Source: Desulfurispora thermophila DSM 16022 (GTDB lineage: Bacteria; Bacillota; Desulfotomaculia; Desulfotomaculales; Desulfurisporaceae). From it: DNA of 64,000 nucleotides. Positions 17,873-25,589 of this stretch are shown here, in pieces (positions within the stretch are counted from its first letter, which is position 1; each line of letters starts with the position of its first letter). The position numbers and the translations under genes are program-made. The notes beneath the pieces were generated by a model. It did no database searches and had not been told where the DNA came from. It was given only the letters and a program-made list of their open reading frames with translations. The stretch spans positions 1-64,000 of the forward strand of contig NZ_AQWN01000008.1 in assembly GCF_000376385.1 (NCBI RefSeq). The letters are read 5' to 3'.

Positions 17873-18355
17873 TTGCTGCAAATCAAAATACTGGCCGTGG
17901 GCCGGTTGAAGGAAGACTACTGGCAGGCGGCCGGCCGGGAATACTTAAAAAGGCTGGGTCGCTTTGTGCGGATCACGGTGCACGAAGTGCCCGATGAAGC
18001 GGCGCCCGAGGGGGCCTCTTTGGCTGTGCAGGAGCAAATCAAAGCCCGCGAGGGCGAGCGGCTGTTGCGCCTGCTCAAGCCCGGCGACCACGCCATTGCC
18101 CTGGACTTAAAAGGCCGCCGCCTTTCCTCCGAGGGCCTGGCCGCCTGGCTGGGCGAGCACGCCGTAAGCGGCCGCAGCGCGCTGGCCTTTTGCATCGGCG
18201 GTTCCCTGGGCCTGTCCGGCCAGGTGCTGGCCCGCTGCCAGGAGAGCCTCAAGCTTTCCGACCTCACCTTTCCCCACCAGCTGGCCCGCATCATTCTGCT
18301 GGAGCAAATCTACCGGGCCTGCAAGATCAACGCGGGTGAACCGTATCACCGTTAA
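17873..18355 (+). CDS. rlmH: 23S rRNA pseudouridine-1915 N3-methyltransferase RlmH
   Basis: This SPOUT-class methyltransferase modifies the ribosomal A-site pseudouridine in helix 69. The 160 residues match the family. It opens LQIKILAVGRLKEDYW, and the SAM-binding knot region has FCIGGSLGLS and FPHQLARIILLEQIYRA, ending GEPYHR. The TTG start at 17873 follows GGGGGAG. The gene is commonly near the origin in Bacillota. The DNA right after its stop has a different character (lower GC), marking an island edge. Confidence 0.96.
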   Translation: MLQIKILAVGRLKEDYWQAAGREYLKRLGRFVRITVHEVPDEAAPEGASLAVQEQIKAREGERLLRLLKPGDHAIALDLKGRRLSSEGLAAWLGEHAVSGRSALAFCIGGSLGLSGQVLARCQESLKLSDLTFPHQLARIILLEQIYRACKINAGEPYHR

Positions 18356-18368
18356 CCTCAAACACTTT

Positions 18369-18635
18369 TTATTCATCTGTATCTTTGCCAAACTGCATAA
18401 GATCCAGTTCTGAGAAGTGCAGGATAATTTCTTCGGCAAGCCTTTCGTCGGGCTTGTCGATTTTCTTTATACGGATTTCCTTGATCAAGGTGTGCAGCAG
18501 TTCCTTCTGCTTTTCAAAGGGAGCACTGTCGAATACAGCATCAAAATTTTGCAGCATACTGGCGATTTTCTCGGCATTTAAAGTATTGTTCCTGATACTT
18601 TCTATCTGGGGGCCGTGTAAAATTTCAGTAGGTGG
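18369..18635 (-). pseudogene. C-terminal remnant of a large serine recombinase
   Basis: The minus-strand frame is open from about 18635 and reads GPQIESIRNNTLNAEKIASM, then FEKQKELLHTLIKEIRIKK, and ends at 18369. The last motif is typical of the C-terminal coiled region of phage-type serine recombinases. There is no catalytic domain; the frame is cut where the transposase-bearing element begins. It lies 13 bases from the rlmH stop, which suggests integration at the rlmH 3' end. Confidence 0.65.
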
Positions 18636-18664
18636 TAGAAGGGAATTGCCCCCCTGAAAATAGA

Positions 18665-18727
18665 AATGAGACCTCGTAGCAACAAAAGCACCCCCAAGAG
18701 AAAAACAAAGGAGTGTGAGGTCTCATT
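18665..18727. repeat. 11-bp inverted repeat upstream of transposase
   Basis: AATGAGACCTC (18665-18675) and GAGGTCTCATT (18717-18727) are perfect complements. They flank 41 bases ending in GGAG and lie just before the transposase start. They may form a hairpin that keeps transposase expression low. Confidence 0.7.
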
Positions 18728-18748
18728 ATACTAAATATTCGCTACATA

Positions 18749-19393
18749 GTGGGAGCAGTCCTTCTTTTTATCAACGGATTGATAAAATTAATCAGTGAGT
18801 GTAAGGATTTTTATGAACTTGAAAAAGGAACATTTGAACTATGCCAAAAGGTTTCCAACCAGGTTTTCATATGGGTACTGGAACAGATCGACAATCGCTT
18901 GATGGAAGAGCGTGAGCGCAACGTATGGGAGGTAGTAGGGTTTCGGAGCAGAACGGCCGTCAGTACATTTGGGGAATTTTCTATTAGAAGACGCCTATAC
19001 AGAAACAAAAAAAAACCGGGGGAAACCAAACATTTATTAGATGAGCTTCTGGGATGGCCGGCCAGGGTCAAGATAACCCCACGCTTAAAAGAACTGGCCG
19101 TTACACTAAGCACAGAACTACCATTTGCCCGTGCAGCTAGTATATTGAACAATCTTGTTCCCGGTATAAGCCCCATGACCGTCTGGCAGGCAACCCGGGA
19201 AGTAGGAGAAATCCTTCAGCAAGAAAGAGAAGAAAAAAGGTCAGCAGTATTCGAAGATGGCGAAGCCCCCGCGGGTAAAGATGTGACCTCGGAGTTGTGC
19301 ATTGAAGCCGACGGGGTGGCAATACGCCTGCAGAAAACAAAAGAAAAGAGGGGAGAAATCAAGCATATAGTTGCCTACGAAACTGAAAATTGA
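18749..19393 (+). pseudogene. ISLre2-family (UPF0236) transposase, C-terminally truncated
   Basis: The 214 residues match the N-terminal half of ISLre2 transposases: FYELEKGTFELC, VVGFRSRTAVSTFGEFSIRR, LLDELLGWPARVKITPRLKE, and GISPMTVWQATREVGE. Full-length members have roughly 450-480 residues. The frame stops right after IKHIVAYETEN, where relatives continue. The catalytic C-terminal part is missing, so it should be inactive. Confidence 0.8.
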
Positions 19394-19452
19394 GTAGCAA
19401 AGCCGCAAGGCTGCTTAATTCCTGTTGTTAAGATAGTGCCAGAAAATGGAGC

Positions 19453-19483
19453 CGGATCACGAGAGGGGTGATCTGTCCTTTTT
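19453..19483 (+). terminator. Terminator between IS fragment and darT
   Basis: GGATCAC (19454-19460) pairs with GTGATCT (19468-19474) around a GAGAGGG loop, followed by GTCCTTTTTAG. Confidence 0.6.
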
Positions 19484-19635
19484 AGAAGCCATTTATTGTC
19501 AGAATGAGTTTTTGACCTTTTTTGATACCTTTGGTTCGGGTGATTCCTCACTTATACACCAAAATAGTTATTTGTTACCAGTTCGGAGTCTTAATTTTGC
19601 AGGTTGCACTTGCCTTCCAAAAGGATGTGGATTGC

Positions 19636-20265
19636 TTGGTCCCTGTTCCTACTAATATTTACCACATCACCCATATTGATAATCTGCCTTCGATTATTGA
19701 GAAAGGTGGCCTATTTGCATGTTCGGATGGAGCAACAGACAGGCATGTTAATATTGCTCACCAAAGCATTCAGGATCGGCGCCACATATTTCCTGTCCCT
19801 TTACCTCCTTATGGAACCGTTCATGACTATGTACCGTTTTATTTTGCACCTAGGTCACCAATGTTGTATAGTATTTATAGAGGGAATGTTGATGGTTATC
19901 GTGATGGTCAACGCCCGATTGTTTATTTAGTGTCTACCGTACAAAAGGTGGAAGAAGCGGGCTTGCCTTTTGTCTTCACTGATGGGCACGCAATTATGTA
20001 TTTGTCAAATTACTACAATAATATTTCTGACCTTTGCAAAATTGATTGGGAGATTATGCGGGCCAAATTTTGGGCTGATACAGAAGATGATAACGATAGG
20101 TGCAGAAGAAGGCAGGCGGAATTTTTGGTATATAAGTTTTTCCCGTTGAGCTTGATTGGTGGGATTGCAGTGTATGACCAAAAAATTGCAGAACAAGTAG
20201 GAAAAATGCTTCAGAATGGCGAAGTGACTATTAAAATACATGTAAAGAGGGAATGGTATTATTGA
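19636..20265 (+). CDS. darT: DarT-type DNA ADP-ribosyltransferase toxin
   Basis: DarT (DUF4433) attaches ADP-ribose from NAD to thymidine in single-stranded DNA, blocking replication; it acts as a toxin and in phage defence. The 209-residue protein opens VPVPTNIYHITHIDNLPSII, the family start with the NAD-binding His. The catalytic Glu is E162 in RRQAEFLVYKFFPL. Both key residues are present, so it should be active. The frame is open upstream to 19522, but TTG 19636 follows AAAGGA and matches the family N-terminus. The antitoxin gene begins 17 bases downstream. GC content is lower than in neighbouring core genes, consistent with acquisition. Confidence 0.93.
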   Translation: MVPVPTNIYHITHIDNLPSIIEKGGLFACSDGATDRHVNIAHQSIQDRRHIFPVPLPPYGTVHDYVPFYFAPRSPMLYSIYRGNVDGYRDGQRPIVYLVSTVQKVEEAGLPFVFTDGHAIMYLSNYYNNISDLCKIDWEIMRAKFWADTEDDNDRCRRRQAEFLVYKFFPLSLIGGIAVYDQKIAEQVGKMLQNGEVTIKIHVKREWYY

Positions 20266-20282
20266 GAGAGAAAGGGGGTGGA

Positions 20283-21347
20283 ATGGTGATTGAGTATAAA
20301 AAAGGTAACTTACTTGAGGATGAAGCGGAGGCCCTGGTGAATACCGTCAATTGTGTTGGCGTAATGGGGAAAGGGATTGCGCTTCAGTTCAAGCAGGCGT
20401 TTCCCCAGAATTTTCTTGAATACCAGAAGGCATGCCGCAAGGGAGAAGTGCAGCCAGGCAAGATGTTCATCCATGAGACAGGGAATTTATTCAGTCACAA
20501 ATACATTATCAATTTTCCTACCAAGCGTCATTGGCGGGGTAAGGCTTTCCTGAAAGACATCGAAATAGGATTGCGTGAGTTGGTCAAAGAGGTCAAGCGG
20601 TTAGGGATTAAATCTATTGCCATTCCTCCCCTGGGGTGCGGAAACGGTGGTCTTGATTGGGAAGTTGTGAAGCCAAAGATCGAAGCGGCTTTTGCCCAGT
20701 TGCCAGAGGTGCGCGTGCATTTGTATGTACCTGCTGGAAGTCCTGACAATGAAGTAATGAAGGTCAATACGAAACGGCCTAGGATGACCAGGGCGAGGGC
20801 TTTATTCATTACACTAATGGAAAAATATGCAGTACCTGGATACAGGCTTTCTTTGCTCGAAATCCAGAAGCTTGCTTACTTTCTCCAGGCGGTTGGTGAA
20901 CCGTTGCGTTTGAATTTTGTCAAAGGGAAATATGGACCCTACGCTGAAAACCTAAATTTTGTCCTTCAGAATTTGGAAGGGCATTATATACGTGGTTATG
21001 GTGATCGCAGTAGGAATGCTCAGATCAGGTTATTGCCTAAAGCCTATCAAGAGGCAGAAGAGTTTTTGCAAGCGGAGCCAGAAAGCAGAAAAAGGCTTGA
21101 GGATGTAGAAGAAATTATTTTTGGCTTTGAAACACCGTACGGTTTAGAGTTGCTTTCTACCGTGCATTGGGTTGCCAATGAAAATCAGGGGAAATACACT
21201 GATTTGCAGACGATTTTTCTAAGTATTCAGGAATGGAATGAACGAAAACGTGAATTATTCAAGTATGAGCATGTGCAGAAAGCTTGGGAACACCTCAAAA
21301 AGTTTGATGTGCTTTTTGATACAAAAACCGAAAACTGTGAACTCTAA
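20283..21347 (+). CDS. darG: DarG-type macrodomain antitoxin
   Basis: DarG removes ADP-ribose from thymidine and also binds DarT. The 354-residue protein has an N-terminal macrodomain (about 1-160) with NTVNCVGVMGKGIALQFKQ (catalytic Lys within GKG) and IPPLGCGNGGLDW. The C-terminal domain (about 170-340) reads LSLLEIQKLAYFLQAVG and KGKYGPYAENLN, the DarT-binding half. ATG 20283 is placed by AAAGGGGGTGG. It is coupled to darT and followed by a terminator, so the two form a closed operon. Confidence 0.93.
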   Translation: MVIEYKKGNLLEDEAEALVNTVNCVGVMGKGIALQFKQAFPQNFLEYQKACRKGEVQPGKMFIHETGNLFSHKYIINFPTKRHWRGKAFLKDIEIGLRELVKEVKRLGIKSIAIPPLGCGNGGLDWEVVKPKIEAAFAQLPEVRVHLYVPAGSPDNEVMKVNTKRPRMTRARALFITLMEKYAVPGYRLSLLEIQKLAYFLQAVGEPLRLNFVKGKYGPYAENLNFVLQNLEGHYIRGYGDRSRNAQIRLLPKAYQEAEEFLQAEPESRKRLEDVEEIIFGFETPYGLELLSTVHWVANENQGKYTDLQTIFLSIQEWNERKRELFKYEHVQKAWEHLKKFDVLFDTKTENCEL

Positions 21348-21348
21348 A

Positions 21349-21381
21349 ATGTCGTCTCAGAATGATGGGACGGCATTTTTC
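21349..21381 (+). terminator. Intrinsic terminator of the darTG operon
   Basis: ATGTCGTCTC pairs (with two G-U) with GGGACGGCAT around AGAATGAT, followed directly by five T. Confidence 0.8.
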
Positions 21382-21489
21382 TATCAAAGGGTCCAAAAAT
21401 TTCGCCGTTTGTCCCGATACGCTGAACCCTAACATAAGTAACGGTGAAATGAAGCCGTTTTAAGTGCAACTGCCATAGTAGTAACCTTG

Positions 21490-21525
21490 GGCTGACCTGA
21501 TGGTAAATCGGGTCAGCTTCTTTTG
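21490..21525 (+). terminator. Second hairpin terminator upstream of the fru operon
   Basis: GCTGACC pairs with GGTCAGC around TGATGGTAAATCG, followed by TTCTTTT. It insulates the fructose operon from the island. Confidence 0.72.
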
Positions 21526-21602
21526 TGTTGGGGCGGGGGATCAAATACGGCTTTGCCTTTCCGAATTCCATAAATTGCAATTGCAAAAAATAAAATATTG
21601 AG

Positions 21603-21631
21603 TTGAAATCTTAAAAATAATCATATATAAT
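21603..21631 (+). promoter_or_regulatory. Sigma-A promoter of the fru-pts operon
   Basis: TTGAAA (21603-21608) and a perfect TATAAT (21626-21631) are 17 bases apart, about 70 bases before fruR. The -10 box overlaps the tandem repeats listed next. Confidence 0.82.
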
Positions 21632-21670
21632 CATAAACAATCATATACAGTCACAAACAGTCAAGAACAC
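21621..21670 (+). repeat. Five tandem 10-bp repeats, probable FruR operator array
   Basis: Five consecutive decamers begin with TCA: TCATATATAA, TCATAAACAA, TCATATACAG, TCACAAACAG, TCAAGAACAC. The exact 10-bp phase puts each copy on the same DNA face. They cover the -10 box and the transcription start of the operon whose first gene is a DeoR-family repressor. Autorepression relieved by fructose 1-phosphate is inferred. Confidence 0.78.
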
Positions 21671-21697
21671 CAACGCGAGAGGGGGGAATTGGTTTCG

Positions 21698-22465
21698 TTG
21701 TACGGTGAAGAGCGCAAGAAAAGGATTTTAGATTATATCCAAAATCGTGGAAGAGCTTCTGTTCAGGAATTAACCGAACTTTTTCAGGTTTCGGAATCAA
21801 CAATCCGGCGCGATCTCACAGAACTGGAAGAAGCCAGACTGTTAAAGCGAACACATGGCGGCGCTCTATCTTTAAAAAATGTGAATTTTGAACCAACCTT
21901 CAAGGAAAAAGAAACATCTTCATTAGAAGAAAAACGGGCCATTGCTAAAAAAGCGATCGAACTGATTGAAGAAGGGGACACTATTTTGCTGGATGCCGGC
22001 ACAACCACCTTTGAGCTGGCCAAAGAGCTGAAGCGTTTAGCAAAGCTAACGGTTGTAACCAATGCTGTTAATATATCCCAAGAATTGGCTTCTTATCCGG
22101 GCATTGAAGTGATAGTGGTAGGCGGGATGCTGAGAAAAGAAACGCTGGCGATGGTAGGCCCTATGGCCGAACAAGCCCTCAGCATGATTCGTGTGGACAA
22201 ATTATTTTTAGCAACCAATGGATTGGATATGGAAGCAGGCTTAACAACTCCGAATCTCATCGAAGCGGCCACCAAAAGAAAAATGATTAAGACGGCAAGA
22301 CGGGTCATTTTATTAGCAGACAGCAGTAAAGTGGGGGTAATATCTCGCGCGAAAATAGCGGACATTAATGAAATTGATGAAATCATCATCGATGATGCAG
22401 TAGATGAAGCCGTCATCAATCAGTTGAAAACGGCAAGTGTTCAGATTCACCTCGTCCATCCATAG
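21698..22465 (+). CDS. fruR: DeoR-family fructose operon repressor
   Basis: The N-terminal DeoR helix-turn-helix reads ERKKRILDYIQNRGRASVQE, then FQVSESTIRRDLTELEE. The C-terminal sugar-phosphate sensor domain carries LDAGTTTFELAK. Members next to fruK usually respond to fructose 1-phosphate. Of the in-frame TTG codons, 21698 lies 11 bases after GAGAGGGGGG, whereas 21689 is only 2 bases away; either gives a normal length of about 255 residues. It is the first gene of a six-gene operon with tandem repeats in its promoter. Confidence 0.92.
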   Translation: MYGEERKKRILDYIQNRGRASVQELTELFQVSESTIRRDLTELEEARLLKRTHGGALSLKNVNFEPTFKEKETSSLEEKRAIAKKAIELIEEGDTILLDAGTTTFELAKELKRLAKLTVVTNAVNISQELASYPGIEVIVVGGMLRKETLAMVGPMAEQALSMIRVDKLFLATNGLDMEAGLTTPNLIEAATKRKMIKTARRVILLADSSKVGVISRAKIADINEIDEIIIDDAVDEAVINQLKTASVQIHLVHP

Positions 22466-22474
22466 GAGGAATAT

Positions 22475-23413
22475 ATGCGGTCAAAAGTCGTAACAGTAAC
22501 CCTTAACCCTGCAATTGATAAAACTATCATTGTTCCGCGGTTGGAAGTCGGTGGACTGAATCGTGGGGAGCAAATTCGTTTGGATCCCGGCGGGAAAGGT
22601 GTTAATGTGGCCAGGGTGTTGAAGAAATTTTCTATTGACGTTACCGCAACAGGGTTTATTGGCAGTTCCCAGGGAGAGTTTATTCAAGGAAGTTTGCATG
22701 ACCTGGGGATAAAAACAGATTTTGTCAAGGTCCAGGGGGTGACACGAACCAATTTAAAAATTGTTGATAACAACACAAAAATAACAACGGAAATTAATGA
22801 GCCTGGTTTTGAAGTAACAGCCAAAGAATTGGCAGACTTCCGCGAAAGACTGTCTCACCTTCTGCAGGATACGTCCTTTCTCGTGCTGGGAGGAAGTTTG
22901 CCGCAGGGAGTTTCCGAGGATGTATATAAGGAGTATATCTTCCTGGCCAAAGAGAAAAATGTACAGGTCATTCTCGATGCAGAGGGGGAGGTATTAAAGG
23001 AAGGTATCAAGGCCCGTCCCTTTGCGGTAAAACCCAACATTTACGAGCTTGAAGGGTTGGTAGGGCGTTCACTGGCAACAGAAAAGAATATACTGTCAGC
23101 CGCCCAGGAGATTGTGCGTGAAGGAATTGAGGTTGTTGTGGTTTCGATGGGGGGCAGGGGAGCGATTGTGCTGAGCAGGGACGAAGCATATTGTGTAACT
23201 CCTTTTGCAATTACCCCCCAGAGTACCGTCGGGGCGGGAGATTCGATGGTCGCCGCCATGGTTTACGCATTTTTGGAGAATAAAACGCTGGAGGAGGTGT
23301 CGCGCTGGGCCGTTGCCGCGGGTACGGTGACAGCTTCCAAGGCGGGGACGGAAGTTTGTTCTCTTGAAGAGGTGCAGCGTTCATTAAATAAAGTACATGT
23401 TACCAGGATATAA
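22475..23413 (+). CDS. fruK: 1-phosphofructokinase
   Basis: It phosphorylates fructose 1-phosphate, the product of the PTS, to fructose 1,6-bisphosphate. It is a 312-residue PfkB-family kinase. It opens VVTVTLNPAIDKTI, has the substrate Gly-rich DPGGKGVNVARVL, and carries the catalytic GAGDSMVAAMVYAFLE near the C-terminus. ATG 22475 follows AGGAGG. The gap to fruR is 9 bases, so they are cotranscribed. Confidence 0.95.
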   Translation: MRSKVVTVTLNPAIDKTIIVPRLEVGGLNRGEQIRLDPGGKGVNVARVLKKFSIDVTATGFIGSSQGEFIQGSLHDLGIKTDFVKVQGVTRTNLKIVDNNTKITTEINEPGFEVTAKELADFRERLSHLLQDTSFLVLGGSLPQGVSEDVYKEYIFLAKEKNVQVILDAEGEVLKEGIKARPFAVKPNIYELEGLVGRSLATEKNILSAAQEIVREGIEVVVVSMGGRGAIVLSRDEAYCVTPFAITPQSTVGAGDSMVAAMVYAFLENKTLEEVSRWAVAAGTVTASKAGTEVCSLEEVQRSLNKVHVTRI

Positions 23414-23446
23414 CATTGAATAAACGCCAGGCGAGGAGGAGAACAT

Positions 23447-24817
23447 GTGAAGAAGATACTGGCCGTTACGGCATGTCCCACCGGAATTGCTCACACTTAC
23501 ATGTCTGCTGAAGCTTTGAAAAAAGCAGCCGCGGAAAAAGATATAGAACTCAAGGTGGAAACCCGCGGGGCTGTTGGGGTTGAGAATGCTTTAACAGAAG
23601 AGGATATCGCGGAGGCCCATGCAATTATTATTGCGGCAGATACAGATGTTGATGAGGGTCGTTTTCGTGGTAAGCCGGTGGTAAAAACTTCGGTTGGTGA
23701 AGCCATTAAAAACCCCGGTAAACTGCTGGATGAGGCCGTTAATAAAAAGCCGGCAGCCCGGGACTATGTGGCTGAAGTGGAAAGGACCAAAGCCGAACGC
23801 AGCGCCCAGCGTACCGGTGCTTATAAACACTTAATGAACGGTGTTTCCTACATGATTCCCCTGGTGGCTGCCGGTGGTCTTATTATTGCGATCTCATTTA
23901 TTTTTGGCATTGAAGCCTTTAAAGAAAAAGGAACACTGGCCGCCGCTTTAATGGACATCGGGGGAGGCTCGGCCTTCGCCTTGATGGTGCCGGTCCTTGC
24001 CGGTTTTATTGCCTTTTCCATTGCTGAGAAACCCGGTCTCGCGCCTGGTCTGGTTGGCGGTATGCTGGCATCCAAAATTGGGGCCGGTTTTTTAGGCGGG
24101 ATTATTGCCGGTTTTCTGGCCGGTTACATTGCGCAATGGTTAAAGCAAACCATTAAATTACCCAGGAACCTGGAAGGGTTAAAGCCCGTTTTGATTATCC
24201 CTTTCTTTGCCACCCTGGCCACCGGGCTGCTGATGATTTATGTCATCGGGGGCCCTGTTAAAGCTGTCATGGATGGGCTCACCAAGTGGTTGTCAGGTTT
24301 ATCCGGAACCAATGCAGTCTTGCTTGGCCTCCTTTTAGGGGCGATGATGGCTTTTGATATGGGTGGCCCGGTCAATAAAGCTGCCTACACCTTTGCCGTG
24401 GGACTTCTGGGAAGTGAAGTGTACGGGCCGATGGCTGCTGTTATGGCTGCCGGTATGACACCTCCGCTGGGTCTGTGGCTGGCAACAGTTCTTGCTCCGA
24501 AGAAATATACCCAGGAAGAAAAAGAAGCAGGAAAAGCTGCCGCCGTCCTGGGGATCTCCTTCATCACAGAGGGGGCGATACCTTTTGCCGCAGCCGACCC
24601 GTTCCGTGTCATCCCTGCTATTATGGCCGGTTCCGCAGTAACTGGCGCGCTCTCTATGTTATTCGGGGCAACTTTACGTGCCCCCCATGGTGGTATCTTC
24701 GTGTTACCCATTCCACACGCTGTTGGAAATCTGGCCATGTACACGGTAGCTATCGTCGTAGGAACTGTAGTAACAGCTATACTGGTGAATTTGTTAAAGC
24801 GTACAATGGAAAAATAA
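23447..24817 (+). CDS. fruA: Fructose PTS transporter, EIIBC
   Basis: It imports and phosphorylates fructose. The 456-residue protein has an EIIB domain (1-100) with the phosphorylated Cys in [16 protein letters not shown] and an EIIC membrane domain (about 125-456) with eight or more helices, including [16 protein letters not shown] and [11 protein letters not shown]. No EIIA domain is fused at the N-terminus; it is the separate next gene. GTG 23447 follows GAGGAGG. The product is fructose 1-phosphate, the substrate of the preceding gene. Confidence 0.94.
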   Translation: MKKILAVTACPTGIAHTYMSAEALKKAAAEKDIELKVETRGAVGVENALTEEDIAEAHAIIIAADTDVDEGRFRGKPVVKTSVGEAIKNPGKLLDEAVNKKPAARDYVAEVERTKAERSAQRTGAYKHLMNGVSYMIPLVAAGGLIIAISFIFGIEAFKEKGTLAAALMDIGGGSAFALMVPVLAGFIAFSIAEKPGLAPGLVGGMLASKIGAGFLGGIIAGFLAGYIAQWLKQTIKLPRNLEGLKPVLIIPFFATLATGLLMIYVIGGPVKAVMDGLTKWLSGLSGTNAVLLGLLLGAMMAFDMGGPVNKAAYTFAVGLLGSEVYGPMAAVMAAGMTPPLGLWLATVLAPKKYTQEEKEAGKAAAVLGISFITEGAIPFAAADPFRVIPAIMAGSAVTGALSMLFGATLRAPHGGIFVLPIPHAVGNLAMYTVAIVVGTVVTAILVNLLKRTMEK

Positions 24818-24852
24818 AACAGTTACACGCAAATAAATTGGAGGATAACGTT

Positions 24853-25305
24853 GTGAAATTGGTGGAAATCATTAACAAGGAAACCATCCAGCTTTCCCTT
24901 GTTGCTGACAGTAAAGAAGAATGTATCAAAAAAATGGCTGAGCAAATGGTCCAAACAGGGGCTGTAAAAAATCTGGAGGCCTATATCCAAACGGTGTTAG
25001 AACGTGAGAAAAAGGGCACAACAGGTGTGGGGTTCGGAGTGGCCATCCCCCACGGCAAATCTTCCGGAGTGGCCAAACCGGCGCTGGGGTTTGCCAAACT
25101 GGCCGCGCCTGTCGACTGGCAATCCATGGACAACAATCCGGTAAATATGGTCTTTTTAATTGCCGTTCCGGAAGAGCAGGCGGGAAATGAGCACCTGCAA
25201 ATCTTGGCTGCCATTGCCCGAAAACTTATCCACGCAGAGTTTCGGAACCAGTTACAGGAAACTAAGTCACCCGAAGAAGTTATACAGGTATTGGAGACAG
25301 TTTAA
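24853..25305 (+). CDS. Fructose PTS EIIA component
   Basis: This 150-residue cytosolic domain passes phosphate from HPr to EIIB. The active-site His is in GVGFGVAIPHGKS. The GTG start at 24853 follows GGAGG by about 9 bases. It lies between EIIBC and HPr in the operon. Confidence 0.93.
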   Translation: MKLVEIINKETIQLSLVADSKEECIKKMAEQMVQTGAVKNLEAYIQTVLEREKKGTTGVGFGVAIPHGKSSGVAKPALGFAKLAAPVDWQSMDNNPVNMVFLIAVPEEQAGNEHLQILAAIARKLIHAEFRNQLQETKSPEEVIQVLETV

Positions 25306-25319
25306 AGGGAGGACCAGCA

Positions 25320-25589
25320 ATGGTATCACGCGAGGTAACTATTTTGAACGAAACCGGCCTGCATGCCAGGCCGGCTCAGTTATTTACCCAAAAGGCCAGT
25401 GAATTTGAGTCCGAGATAAAAATAAGAAAAGAAGACGGATCTGAAGCAGATGCCAAAAGTATCCTCGGGCTCATGACCATGGCCCTGACCGGGGGTACCA
25501 GGATTACCATTGAAGCCAGCGGCAGCGATGAAGAACAGGCTGTTAAGGCACTGGTTGAACTGGTTGAACAAAGGTTTGGTGAAGCCTGA
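25320..25589 (+). CDS. ptsH: Phosphocarrier protein HPr
   Basis: The 89-residue protein carries phosphate from EI to EIIA. The active-site H15 is in ETGLHARPAQ, and S47 in ADAKSILGLM is the regulatory Ser that HPr kinase modifies in Bacillota. Both are present. ATG follows AGGGAGG. The stop overlaps the ptsI start (TGATG), so the two are translationally coupled. It is unusual for the general PTS proteins to sit inside a fructose operon rather than in a pts operon of their own. Confidence 0.95.
   Translation: MVSREVTILNETGLHARPAQLFTQKASEFESEIKIRKEDGSEADAKSILGLMTMALTGGTRITIEASGSDEEQAVKALVELVEQRFGEA

Larger units (their letters stand above)
18640..19393 (+). mobile_element. Truncated ISLre2-type insertion sequence
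   Basis: The left end lies between the recombinase remnant and an 11-bp inverted repeat, and the transposase frame is cut at 19393. No right end or target duplication could be identified, so the element is a fragment. Confidence 0.6.
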
